DNA of 64,000 nt, taken from contig NZ_PVSN01000014.1 of the NCBI RefSeq assembly GCF_004766315.1, positions 1 through 64,000 on the forward strand, written 5' to 3'. The DNA comes from Weissella confusa. GTDB lineage: Bacteria > Bacillota > Bacilli > Lactobacillales > Lactobacillaceae. Under the pieces are notes generated by a model that did no database searches, was not told the origin of the DNA, and saw nothing but the letters and a program-made list of their open reading frames with translations. The translations under genes were made by a program, and so were the position numbers. Shown in pieces: positions 1-8,571 of this stretch; the stretch's first letter is position 1, and the number at the start of each line of letters is the position of its first letter.

Positions 1-2
1 TT

Positions 3-302
3 AAGGCTCTAAGAGCCAACGGTAAGCCAAAGATGATTCACAGCGACATGGGAAGCCAATACACTTCTAGCCTGTTCGAAGGAACATTACAAAACTCTGG
101 AATAAATCACTCTTACTCCCGTAAGGGTCATCCTTACGATAACGCTCGTATCGAGAGCTTCCATTCGCTCATCAAGCGCGAAATGATTTATCACGAAGAA
201 TACAGGACCATTGATGATGTCCGGGTGTCTGTCGAGTGGTACGTGAACTGGTACAACAACAGTCGCATCAACTCACGGACTGATTGGCTTCAGACCGCCT
301 AG
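3..302 (+). CDS. IS3-family transposase (OrfB), C-terminal part, cut by window edge
   Basis: The reading frame is open from the window edge and ends at TAG 300-302. It encodes the end of an integrase-fold (DDE) transposase: HSDMGSQYTS carries the second catalytic Asp, and the stretch DNARIESFHSLIKRE carries the final Glu of the DDE triad; WYNNSRINS near the C-terminus is typical of IS3/IS150 OrfB. OrfB acts as an OrfAB fusion that cuts and joins IS ends. The final residues (RTDWLQTA) differ from the usual 'SPxxYR' ending, so the tail may be altered. The 5' part lies outside the window, so intactness cannot be judged. Confidence 0.85.
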   Translation, partial: KALRANGKPKMIHSDMGSQYTSSLFEGTLQNSGINHSYSRKGHPYDNARIESFHSLIKREMIYHEEYRTIDDVRVSVEWYVNWYNNSRINSRTDWLQTA

Positions 303-505
303 ACCAATGTCTGGTTTACTTAATCTCGATTATCGGTACCAGCCGGTACGACACAGTTTATAAGCCGTCACTTGTGAATTTCAAAAATTCGCCTTGTGAA
401 GGCTTATTTGTTGCACGATACAACTTGTGAAATCCGGCCGGTTCACAATCTATACCACTCGTTTTCTCTCAACGACAGGGCTGAGCCCTGTTCCGCCTAC
501 AAAAA
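303..505. repeat. IS3 downstream flank with repeated CTTGTGAA motifs
   Basis: Non-coding spacer after the IS3 gene. The octamer CTTGTGAA occurs at 371-378, 393-400 and 424-431; the middle copy lies in the small palindrome GCCTTGTGAAGGC (391-403), and an inverted TTCACAA follows at 442-448. A second hairpin, AGGGCTgAGCCCT, lies near 477-489. The IS3 right end is presumably in here, but I cannot place its terminal inverted repeat. Confidence 0.4.
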
Positions 506-614
506 CACCCAGAAATCACGCCATTTTAGGCTGAAATCCGGGTTTTGAAAATTTTTCGGGGTAGCGGCACCTTGCGGTGCCGAAAAAACTGTCCATAATC
601 TTGACATCAGCGCC
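506..614. repeat. 109-bp direct repeat, copy 1
   Basis: This 109-bp sequence recurs at 2417-2525 in the same orientation with about a dozen differences. Both copies start CACCCAGAAATCACGCC and end CTTGACATCAGCGCC. Both contain a hairpin GGCACC-4 nt-GGTGCC whose stem is identical but whose loop differs (TTGC here, TCTC in copy 2). The right edge is exactly where the ISL3-type transposase loses its normal sequence, which suggests the repeat is the end of a mobile element or a recombination junction. Confidence 0.85.
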
Positions 615-1347
615 GAACCGGTCTACGATCATTTTTGCGTTAGGGAATAATGCCTTAATCATCTTTCGATATGGCGTGAACAGGTCAATCGTGATGGTTT
701 GTACACCACGGCGAGCTTCCACACTGTATTGTTCGAAGTACGCAGCTAATGCACCGTCACCACGATTCCGCATGACATCTAGTACTCGATGCATGGTCGA
801 GTCGATGAGAATCATACTCATACCACTTTCTGAGAATTTACCTGATTTGAAATCGTCGAATGCAATATGCTTTGGCAGGTAGTGGAAATTAGTTTTGTTG
901 TAGCTAAATAAACCATCAGCTTGGCGCATAACGGTGTGAGTTGAGATGTTATTATCCATTGCGATATGTTTTTGACTGACGTTTTCACTGAGTTCCATCG
1001 CTGCAGTCTGCTTCACTTTACGCATAATATGGTCGCCGGGTTTAACGTCGTTAAACTCTGCGATGGCTGTGTGCCCACAGTTCGCACAGATATACTTCTG
1101 CTTTCGGATTTCGAAGTAATTGAAGTGGAAGCCACTGCGAGGGCCAACGTGCCGAACCAGTTTTGTGCCGTTGTTATTCAATGTGAACCCGCATTGATCA
1201 CAACGACGATGATAGGTGAGTTTAAAGTGCCAAACGGTAACGGTCTGTCCTTTAATAACCTCTTCGTGAAATTGTTCTGGCTGTGTATCGCCGAATTCGA
1301 TATTTAAGTCTGTTATTCCAAGCAGTTTTTTTGATACTCTTATCCAT
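516..1347 (-). pseudogene. ISL3-family transposase, frameshifted at the start and truncated
   Basis: Minus-strand gene starting at ATG 1347-1345 behind a Shine-Dalgarno AAAGGAAAAG. The first codons give MDKSIKK; a run of seven A (complement of 1326-1332) then shifts the frame. With six A the protein would continue LLGITDLNIEFGD and run into the long frame that has the zinc-finger pairs CDQC and CANC and the DDE_Tnp_ISL3 start (HIAFDDFKSGK, MILIDS). The usual 'ADRFHIV' block becomes DRFGADVKIM exactly at the edge of the 109-bp repeat, so the last third of the transposase, with the final acidic residue, is gone. It is almost certainly inactive. The frameshift alone could be a sequencing error; the truncation cannot. 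Confidence 0.8.
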
Positions 1348-1804
1348 GGATATTCTTTTCCTTTCTAGGGGGAAATGTCTTTGGCAGTTCAGGGCTCAAG
1401 CTGAACTGCCTTTTATTTTGTACCAGAATAATTAAAAAAGGCACCGATATGACGTTTCAAAATGAAATGTCTATCAGTACCAAAAATTGTAGAACCACAA
1501 AATTGCCGATAAATAATAATGGCCACCGGGCAACTGATCTTTCAGTTTACCTGGTGGCCTATTTGTTTGCGCACTATACGCGTGCGGTGTTTACCAGCTT
1601 ACAGTATACCAATCGCCGATTTCATAATCCTTGTTATCATAAGTAACTGTATATCAACGTTTCAAAGCACAAAAAAACAGGTCATTTTTAAAAATTTTCA
1701 CAAAGTCTTTAAAACGCCTATTTCATCACAACACTTTTAAAGCTTCACAAGTCAATCAATTTGAGGCCACCCTCTTAAACTAAATAATTAAAAAAGCGAC
1801 TTAC
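1348..1804. other. Gene-free spacer left of the SnoaL-like gene
   Basis: AT-rich DNA of about 460 bp with no supportable gene. It presumably holds the remaining terminus of the ISL3 element. The only clear structure is the hairpin at 1521-1559. Short reading frames here lack ribosome-binding sites and overlap that hairpin. Confidence 0.5.
1521..1559. terminator. Terminator-like hairpin
   Basis: GGCCACCGGG (1521-1530) pairs with CCTGGTGGCC (1550-1559), with one G-T type wobble; a T-rich stretch follows on the plus strand and an ATTATTATT stretch on the other. It could stop transcription from either side. Confidence 0.5.
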
Positions 1805-2227
1805 TTAGTCTAATAAACTTGTACCGTAAGAATTATCAATTGCACACACCCAACTATCATCAATCTTTTTAAAAACATAGGTAGCTCTTCTCTCACTAGA
1901 ATATTCAGACGTTTCGAGAGCCTCAGTACTTGCCTGAATAAAAGTTTGAGCGAGAACCAACACAGTATCACCTGCAATTAAAAATCGCATTTCCCCCTCA
2001 ACTGGTTTCAATGAATTTTTAAAATAAGATGCAATTTTTTTAAAAGCTACTGCAATATTTTCGCGCCCTTGTACAAACATGTCTGGTTTAACTACCAATA
2101 CGGCATCTTCAGCATAATATTTTTTTAATTCCGAAAAATTTTCCTGTTGAATTAGATCATCACAAACATCTATAATGTTTTTAACTTCCTTTTCGATTTT
2201 CGAAACATCCACGTCATAGTTAGTCAT
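1805..2227 (-). CDS. SnoaL-like / NTF2-fold protein (DUF4440 type)
   Basis: A 140-residue protein of the small cone-shaped NTF2-like fold: an N-terminal helix followed by FSELKKYYAEDAVLVVKPD, a 'VQGRENIAVAFKK' loop and a C-terminal sheet (ERRATYVFKKIDDSWVCAIDNS). Such proteins are enzymes or ligand-binding domains; the substrate here cannot be read from the sequence. The start at 2227 is chosen because AGGAGGT lies 8 bases upstream; an in-frame ATG further up has no such site. It stands alone between the two 109-bp repeats, among IS and phage debris, and is AT-richer than the chromosomal genes, so it looks acquired. No signal peptide or membrane segment is seen. Confidence 0.75.
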   Translation of the reverse strand: MTNYDVDVSKIEKEVKNIIDVCDDLIQQENFSELKKYYAEDAVLVVKPDMFVQGRENIAVAFKKIASYFKNSLKPVEGEMRFLIAGDTVLVLAQTFIQASTEALETSEYSSERRATYVFKKIDDSWVCAIDNSYGTSLLD

Positions 2228-2416
2228 TATGATGACCTCCTTTAATTTAATGGTTATCACAGTACACTAATTCAATCTATTGCGCAACCTTATGTTCCCT
2301 ATGAGAAATTTGCTCACGCATGTATTGTACTCATGTAAATTAAAAAGTTTTGGTACTTCTGGTGGAAAGGATGACCTAACTTGACCGTCCCCAATCTTAA
2401 TAAAACCCCATCCTCT

Positions 2417-2525
2417 CACCCAGAAATCACGCCGTTTTAAGCTGAAATCCGGGTTTTGAAGGATTTTCGGGGCCCGGCACCTCTCGGTGCCGAAACAACC
2501 TGTCCATAATCTTGACATCAGCGCC
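2417..2525. repeat. 109-bp direct repeat, copy 2
   Basis: Second copy of the sequence at 506-614, same orientation and length. Its right edge abuts a primase gene that has lost its 5' part, just as the right edge of copy 1 abuts a transposase that has lost its 3' part. Confidence 0.85.
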
Positions 2526-2527
2526 AA

Positions 2528-3001
2528 GATAAGTTAGTAGCAGAGTTACCCAAGTTCATCTATTACGCCATTACACAGGCTAAGCAAGCCATTGAGCGCC
2601 GTAAGCTGACCATTACAGACGCAGCTAAGCAACGAACGGCAGACTGGTTGACTAGTGATGATCTACTAAGCCAGTTCATGAAAGAGTATTTTGTGGACAC
2701 CCAAGGTACTAATGGTGTTACGGTTAAATACGCTTACGACATGTTTAAAGCGTTTCTGATGAGCGAAGGTGTACCAGCAAACAAGGTTATGGGTGTGTCA
2801 GAGTTTCGCAAATCGCTAGTTGGTCATAACGTTACATATACCAAGACAGCAGCACCGGCTAATAAAGCAGACGCTGAACTAGTTGATGATTATGCCAAGC
2901 CGTCACGTAACCGAATCAAGGGTAAAGGCATCAAGACTAATGACCAGCAGGTGATGACAAAGCCAGATGATATTTATAAGCATTGGGAGCTGTTAAATTG
3001 A
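2528..3001 (+). pseudogene. Phage/plasmid P4-family primase-helicase, C-terminal fragment
   Basis: An open frame begins directly at the edge of the 109-bp repeat with no start codon or ribosome-binding site and ends at 3001. It reads DKLVAELPKFIYYAITQAKQ..., then DWLTSDDLLSQFMKEYFVDT and a small domain with EFRKSLVGHNV, the layout of the extreme C-terminus of P4/D5-type primase-helicases of phages and phage satellites (a winged-helix-like tail). The ATPase and primase parts are missing, so it is a remnant. A hairpin with a T-run follows. The family call rests on overall pattern; no catalytic motif remains. Confidence 0.6.
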
Positions 3002-3010
3002 TGATTTTAG

Positions 3011-3039
3011 GGCGGTTGACTTAGGTTAGCCGCTTTTTT
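3011..3039 (+). terminator. Terminator after primase fragment
   Basis: Imperfect hairpin GCGGTTGAC / GGTTAGCCGC followed by six T. Confidence 0.6.
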
Positions 3040-3059
3040 GTAGAGATGTTGTATATTTC

Positions 3060-3086
3060 TACACTTTATACACTTTATACACTTTT
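3060..3086. repeat. Three tandem 9-bp repeats
   Basis: TACACTTTA is repeated three times without spacing (3060-3068, 3069-3077, 3078-3086; last base differs) between the primase tail and the ArpU-like gene. Possibly a protein-binding iteron, possibly slippage. Confidence 0.7.
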
Positions 3087-3220
3087 TTTGAAGTAGCGCG
3101 CGTAAATACCGTGTGTGGTGTTGGTTAGTTTTCCCCACGAGTGGACAATTTGGAGTTGTTGAACACGTTGTACAATAATATAGATATAGTTTGCAGACGT
3201 AAAAAGGATGAGGTGGGTAT

Positions 3221-3631
3221 ATGGTAAGTACAGCATTATCTATTGATGATAAGGTAACGGTTAAGCGAGTACGTGCATTCTTTACGGATGATCTACCCAA
3301 ACTACAATTACTTGCACACGTTAGATTGTCTAGTGTGAGTTTGGACGCACTGCCAGCGCATCATAGTAACGAAAATACGGCAATGGATAAGATGACACGG
3401 CAAGTCCAAGCGCAAATGTATATTGAGGATATGGTGGAGGCTTTAAGTGTACTGCCTGACATAGAACGCAAAGTGATTGTATTGAAGTACATACAAGGGT
3501 TACAGTGGTTTGCTGTTAGTGACCGCCTGCATTTGAGTGTGAGAAGGTTACAAGAGATTATGCAGAAGGCGTTGAATGATTTTGGCTTAGCGTATGATGA
3601 AACGTTGCGCTTACTAGATGCAGCTGATTGA
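3221..3631 (+). CDS. ArpU-family phage-type transcriptional regulator
   Basis: A 136-residue protein with a C-terminal sigma-region-4-like helix-turn-helix (LPDIERKVIVLKYIQG, then VSDRLHLSVRRLQEIMQKAL). ArpU-type proteins are late-gene regulators or small terminase-linked activators at the end of the early or replication module of Gram-positive phages and satellites. The ribosome-binding site is GATGAGGTGGG. It follows the primase fragment, as in phage-satellite maps, and supports the reading that this is a decayed satellite or prophage. No integrase or structural gene is present in the window. Confidence 0.65.
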   Translation: MVSTALSIDDKVTVKRVRAFFTDDLPKLQLLAHVRLSSVSLDALPAHHSNENTAMDKMTRQVQAQMYIEDMVEALSVLPDIERKVIVLKYIQGLQWFAVSDRLHLSVRRLQEIMQKALNDFGLAYDETLRLLDAAD

Positions 3632-3962
3632 GGTTTATACCCCCGCCCACGTCGCTTAGGAAGTAACCGAATATCAAATAGTGCCGTCTCTTTAACACGC
3701 TGCAGTTATTATTATTTTTTTAGGTTGAACGGTACGGCGCTGTCAGCAAGTTCATCCCCGATTAGGCACAAAAAAACTGACCACCTAACAATTAGCTAAG
3801 TAGTCAGACATGAAGAGTTGAGCGTTCAATTTTTAGTGTTTTTTTATGTTGAGTGTGGACACTTGTGTGGACACTTGCTAATTTAACAAGTTCAAAAAGC
3901 TATTACACAGGCGTTTTTAGGATATTTGGTTTAGACCCAGTATGCCCAGTTAAATACACATT
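3632..3962. other. Gene-free junction between phage remnant and chromosome
   Basis: About 330 bp without a gene. It has two perfect tandem copies of TGTGGACACTTG (3854-3865, 3866-3877). This may be the attachment-site end of the former element, since ordinary chromosomal genes start immediately to the right; I cannot identify the partner site. Confidence 0.4.
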
Positions 3963-4009
3963 AAAAACGCTACTATGCGAGGGAATTCACCCTGCATAGT
4001 AGCGTTTTT
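3963..4009. terminator. Strong bidirectional terminator
   Basis: Perfect 16-bp stem, 3963-3978 with 3994-4009, flanked by A and T runs. It would end the VIT1-type gene on the minus strand and block read-through from the phage remnant. Confidence 0.85.
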
Positions 4010-4015
4010 CTTTGT

Positions 4016-4501
4016 CTACAAATAATAATTCAACAAGCTACCAACACCGTAAGCCACGATAGCTGCGACGTAACCGACAGAAAGCGTCCGTAGAATTTCT
4101 GTTCGGACTTTCTGCTCTGATAGATTAGCCTTAACCCAGCCTAGCAACGCCAAGGATACACCGACGATGACGAAGGCAATTGGAAAGGCAATCGCTTTAT
4201 CGTGAATGAGCGCGTTCGTAATGAGGTAAGCGCCCAATGGAATTAAGCCGAATACGTTAAACGAAATGAATGTTGCAACACCGTCCGCCAAAGCTTCTCG
4301 TTTGGACTGATTATTATCGGAGGTGGCCGACAGGTAGGCACCGGCCCCCATTGAAAAACCGTCAGCTAACAGGTTGGAAAAACCTAAGATGATGATGACA
4401 ATATTTGAAACGCTACCGCCGACAGATCCAGCGACAACTGCAAAAGTGGTAATGATGCCATCTAACCCACCATAAACGATTGCTGAAACATACTTTTTCA
4501 T
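4016..4501 (-). CDS. VIT1/CCC1-family membrane transporter (short bacterial form)
   Basis: A 161-residue protein of the VIT1/CCC1 family (Fe/Mn transport). The conserved opening YGGLDGIITTFAVVAGSVGG is followed by about five hydrophobic segments and the second motif LLADGFSMGAGAYLSATSD. Compared with plant VIT1 (about 250 residues) it is short in the cytoplasmic metal-binding loop; after the SATSD motif only a short linker (NNQSKREALADG) remains, which is common in small bacterial members. A metal-export or sequestration role at the membrane is inferred from family, not shown. It is monocistronic, with a strong terminator behind it. Confidence 0.85.
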   Translation of the reverse strand: MKKYVSAIVYGGLDGIITTFAVVAGSVGGSVSNIVIIILGFSNLLADGFSMGAGAYLSATSDNNQSKREALADGVATFISFNVFGLIPLGAYLITNALIHDKAIAFPIAFVIVGVSLALLGWVKANLSEQKVRTEILRTLSVGYVAAIVAYGVGSLLNYYL

Positions 4502-4693
4502 ACCAGTTCTCCGAATCTAGTCACGAGTTGTAATGATAGTGTACAAGGCAAAAGTGATTATTTAGCACACATTTTACGTATTGTTGAATTTATTTTTTAA
4601 AAAATAAAAAAATATGCACGACTATTAGAGCTTTACGAACAAAAAATGAGTAAAATGTTGTATACTCTTAAAAACGGGACAAAGAGAGAGTCT

Positions 4694-6010
4694 ATGTTTA
4701 TACAAAATACATTTAGTGATAGCTCGCTGACTGTTTTGTTGGTTTCGCTACTTGTTTTCTACCCGATTTTCGGAAGTATTGTTTGGATTGTGGGCGCGAT
4801 TAAATATCGTAGCATGATTAAAACCAATACGCCGGTCATTCCAGAAGGGATGGTTTTGCCAAAGGTTTCGATTTTGGTTGCGGCACACAACGAAGAACTA
4901 CAAATTGATAATACAATCCGTCGTATGCTTTACGACTTGAACTATCCAAATTATGACTTAATCATTGCGTCGGACGGGTCCACTGACCGAACCAATGAAA
5001 TTGTGTTGGAATGGACGAAGAAAGATCCGCGTGTGCGCCTGGTTGAAATTCAAGAAAACATGGGTAAGGCACACGCGATTACGCAAGCAGCGTTTTATAG
5101 CGATGCTGAATTTTTCTTGGGAATTGATGCTGACAGTTTCATCATTGGGGATGGCCTCAAAGATATGATGGCTTACATGTTGGTGGATACAGACTTTTCA
5201 CCAGCTAACCGTGTTGGTGCCGTTACTGGTGCGCCAACGCCGATGAATCGTTCATCAATGTTGGCGAAGCTGCAATTAGTTGAATATAACTCAATCATCG
5301 AGCTTATCAAGCGTGCGCAATCAACGATTGGTCGTTTGTTTACCGTTTCTGGTGTGGCGGCTTTGTACCGTCGTGACGCGGTTGTTGATGCCGGTTATTG
5401 GGACACGATCATGGCCGCTGAAGATATCGCCATGTCGTGGGACATCCAATCACGCGGTTGGCGTATCGCTTATAGTCCAAGCACGTTCTCATATATGGAT
5501 GTGCCAACGACGGTTAAGCAATTAGTTAATCAACGTATCCGTTGGGCCATTGGTTCGATGGACGTTGTGACGGCATACTGGTTGAAGATTTTGACGCATC
5601 CACGCAAGACGTTCCCAATGATTTTCTTGTTGTTGGATAACATCATTTCAACCATCTGGTCACTATTCTGGGTGGCCTCGATGATTATCACATTCTTCTA
5701 TATTTTCGTAGATTTCTCGTGGGAGAAGTTATACGTCTTCACGACGGTGGCTTCAGCTTTGGTTATTTTCCAATTTATCTTTGGAATGCTGCAATTGAGG
5801 TTGTCGCTTAACTATGGGTCGGAACTTGGGGATGACACCAATAAGTACTTCAGATTTGCTGGTTGGTACGTCTGGGCCTATTGGATTTTGTCACCAGTTA
5901 CGACAGTACTGGCCATTCCACGTTTCATCAATCGTTTGATTGTTGGACGTAGTGGTACTTGGACTTCACCTGAAAGAACGAATCTTGACGGGACGGAGGA
6001 TGGCAAGTGA
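4694..6010 (+). CDS. Processive membrane glycosyltransferase, GT2 family
   Basis: A 438-residue glycosyltransferase of the BcsA/HasA/PgaC type. One N-terminal transmembrane segment (about residues 10-35) precedes a GT-A domain with SDGSTD, the metal-binding DADS, the acceptor-side AAEDIAMSWD and the product-guiding QRIRWAIG (QxxRW) motif; three to four C-terminal membrane segments follow. Such enzymes polymerise a sugar nucleotide and export the chain through their own membrane channel; the sugar cannot be told. The start at 4694 is preferred because 4646 lacks a ribosome-binding site and overlaps a TATACT -10-like element (4661-4666), while GAGAGAG precedes 4694. It is the first gene of a three-gene operon with overlapping ends. 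Confidence 0.85.
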   Translation: MFIQNTFSDSSLTVLLVSLLVFYPIFGSIVWIVGAIKYRSMIKTNTPVIPEGMVLPKVSILVAAHNEELQIDNTIRRMLYDLNYPNYDLIIASDGSTDRTNEIVLEWTKKDPRVRLVEIQENMGKAHAITQAAFYSDAEFFLGIDADSFIIGDGLKDMMAYMLVDTDFSPANRVGAVTGAPTPMNRSSMLAKLQLVEYNSIIELIKRAQSTIGRLFTVSGVAALYRRDAVVDAGYWDTIMAAEDIAMSWDIQSRGWRIAYSPSTFSYMDVPTTVKQLVNQRIRWAIGSMDVVTAYWLKILTHPRKTFPMIFLLLDNIISTIWSLFWVASMIITFFYIFVDFSWEKLYVFTTVASALVIFQFIFGMLQLRLSLNYGSELGDDTNKYFRFAGWYVWAYWILSPVTTVLAIPRFINRLIVGRSGTWTSPERTNLDGTEDGK

Positions 6011-6675
6011 TGGATCAGTGGATTGAAAAATTTAATCAGATTTTGACGATGAATAAGACCATCACCCAAACGACGCAAGAAATGCGTGATGTGTTGGACG
6101 GCCGCGTTCATCGCATTAGCCAAGTCGCTAATCGATTGGCTGATAGCTTGGCGTTGGTGATTGCCATTGTCGCAATGTACCTGTATTGGGGGACTACTCT
6201 GATGCATGCTTTGCTTGGTAAACAAGATAACATGGTCATCATGCTAGCTATTGGTGTCATGGGATTCGGGTTGGGCCTTTATCTGATTGGTCGCCCAATT
6301 GCCCGAATTTACTCGGGGCATGCTCTTGCGAAGCGTGCCAATGAATTGAATGCGTTGATCGATGATATTAAGTTGTCTAACGATTACATCATGGAAATTC
6401 AAGCGATATACGCAAGTGAAGGATTGCCAATGCGTGCAATTACTTCTGAAAAAATTATTGATGCAGTATTGATGAACGTTCGTGTTGGGGCATTTAAGAC
6501 AACGCAAGATATCGTAGATTTCATGCAGTCAGTTGATGATCGCGAAGATTTAATTATCGATACACCGGTTTTCCAATTTTATAAGATTGTGAACCGTTAT
6601 CGATTTAAGCCGAATGAGACGGTTGATGTTATCCGTGATGACATCAGCCGCACGGCGAGGGGGAGAATATGGTAG
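6010..6675 (+). CDS. Unrecognised two-TM protein of the glycosyltransferase operon
   Basis: A 221-residue protein that I do not recognise. An amphipathic N-terminal helix (about 1-45) is followed by two transmembrane segments (about 46-70 and 75-98) and a soluble C-terminal domain of about 120 residues with no known motif. The upstream stop overlaps its ATG (TGATG); a GTG three bases earlier is an alternative start; GGAGG lies at 5995-5999. The tight coupling to the GT2 gene suggests a subunit or regulator of the polysaccharide synthase, which is inference from position only. Confidence 0.8.
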   Translation: MDQWIEKFNQILTMNKTITQTTQEMRDVLDGRVHRISQVANRLADSLALVIAIVAMYLYWGTTLMHALLGKQDNMVIMLAIGVMGFGLGLYLIGRPIARIYSGHALAKRANELNALIDDIKLSNDYIMEIQAIYASEGLPMRAITSEKIIDAVLMNVRVGAFKTTQDIVDFMQSVDDREDLIIDTPVFQFYKIVNRYRFKPNETVDVIRDDISRTARGRIW

Positions 6676-7190
6676 AGAAGAACAACTTTGATAAGACGTT
6701 GGTTTACGACGCTTACCTAGATAAAGATACAAAAGAGACTAGTTTGGAAAAGAAGCGTCGCACGTGGTTGCGTGTGCGCCAAACATTGATGATGGTTCTA
6801 GCTTGGACGATTACGGCAGTGCCATTTTTGATTTTGCTGTTCCAAGTTTACTTGGTATTGACGCCAAATTCTAAGTATCACTTCTTGGCAGTGAGTGGCT
6901 ACTGGCCAGTGTTGATCGCTAATTTAGCAACGGTCATTTTGTCGATGCTTGCGTTGACAATTGGTGTTAGCTTCATTGTTCGCAATCAAATTAATGCCAA
7001 CATGTTCACGTATGATAACGAAGAGCAAGAGTGCGTGGCACACTTGCACGACGTTTACGAGAAGCGTCTCTTTGTAGAAGAAACTTTCCAAGTGAATGGT
7101 GATACCAAGGCACAACACATTGTGGTTAAGCCAACGGATAATCTCTACTACGATGAAATCGACAAGGTTTGGGCATCTGAGGATAACTAA
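6669..7190 (+). CDS. Two-TM protein, PgaD-like by position and topology only
   Basis: A 173-residue protein starting 7 bases inside the preceding gene behind GAGGGGGAG. It has a charged N-terminus, transmembrane segments at about 37-62 and 77-105 and a cytoplasmic C-terminal domain rich in acidic residues. PgaD/IcaD partners of PNAG synthases have the same two-segment plan, but I see no sequence motif to prove kinship. Last gene of the operon, closed by a perfect terminator. Confidence 0.75.
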   Translation: MVEKNNFDKTLVYDAYLDKDTKETSLEKKRRTWLRVRQTLMMVLAWTITAVPFLILLFQVYLVLTPNSKYHFLAVSGYWPVLIANLATVILSMLALTIGVSFIVRNQINANMFTYDNEEQECVAHLHDVYEKRLFVEETFQVNGDTKAQHIVVKPTDNLYYDEIDKVWASEDN

Positions 7191-7227
7191 GCCAAGGAAT
7201 ACAGTCCAAATACAATTTAATGCTTGA

Positions 7228-7264
7228 AAGCGCTTGTGAATAATTGTTTCACAAGCGCTTTTTT
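7228..7264 (+). terminator. Terminator of the glycosyltransferase operon
   Basis: Perfect 13-bp stem AAGCGCTTGTGAA / TTCACAAGCGCTT followed by a T-run. Confidence 0.9.
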
Positions 7265-7315
7265 ATCACGATTTTGGACCGCACCATTTACGGGACACCT
7301 AGTTTTCACAAAACA

Positions 7316-7344
7316 TTCACAACCTTTGTTGTTTGTGATAAACT
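7316..7344 (+). promoter_or_regulatory. Promoter of ldh
   Basis: -35 TTCACA (7316-7321), 17-base spacer, extended -10 TGA-TAAACT (7339-7344), about 45 bases before the start codon. Fits a strong vegetative promoter. Confidence 0.6.
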
Positions 7345-7350
7345 TAATAA

Positions 7351-8343
<993 letters not shown>

Positions 8344-8357
8344 TAAGTAAACATTAG

Positions 8358-8391
8358 AAATGGTGAATCCGCTTGGGCTCGCCATTTTTTT
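8358..8391 (+). terminator. Terminator of ldh
   Basis: Stem AAATGGTGA / TCGCCATTT with one wobble, followed by T7. Confidence 0.8.
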
Positions 8392-8571
8392 GTACCGCTT
8401 GCCGAAATTTCACAAACTCAAAAACTCTAAAATGCTTATCGTTATTAAACTGGGGCTAGTTTCTTATGCTTAATTTCACAAGAAGGTTTATGACTACTCA
8501 TTTCCAAAAAGAAAGCGTACAATACAAATTATTAAGTATGTAAGCAATTATTTGAAGAGGTACAAAAACGC

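Noticed and set aside
577-1307. Plus-strand frames over the ISL3 gene
   Set aside because: Shadows of the transposase on the other strand, with no start signals.
2267-2527. Minus-strand frame covering 109-bp repeat copy 2
   Set aside because: Lacks a ribosome-binding site and consists of repeat plus spacer.
7226-7240. cre-like TGAAAGCGCTTGTGA before ldh
   Set aside because: The last three positions miss the consensus, and the sequence is the arm of a terminator.
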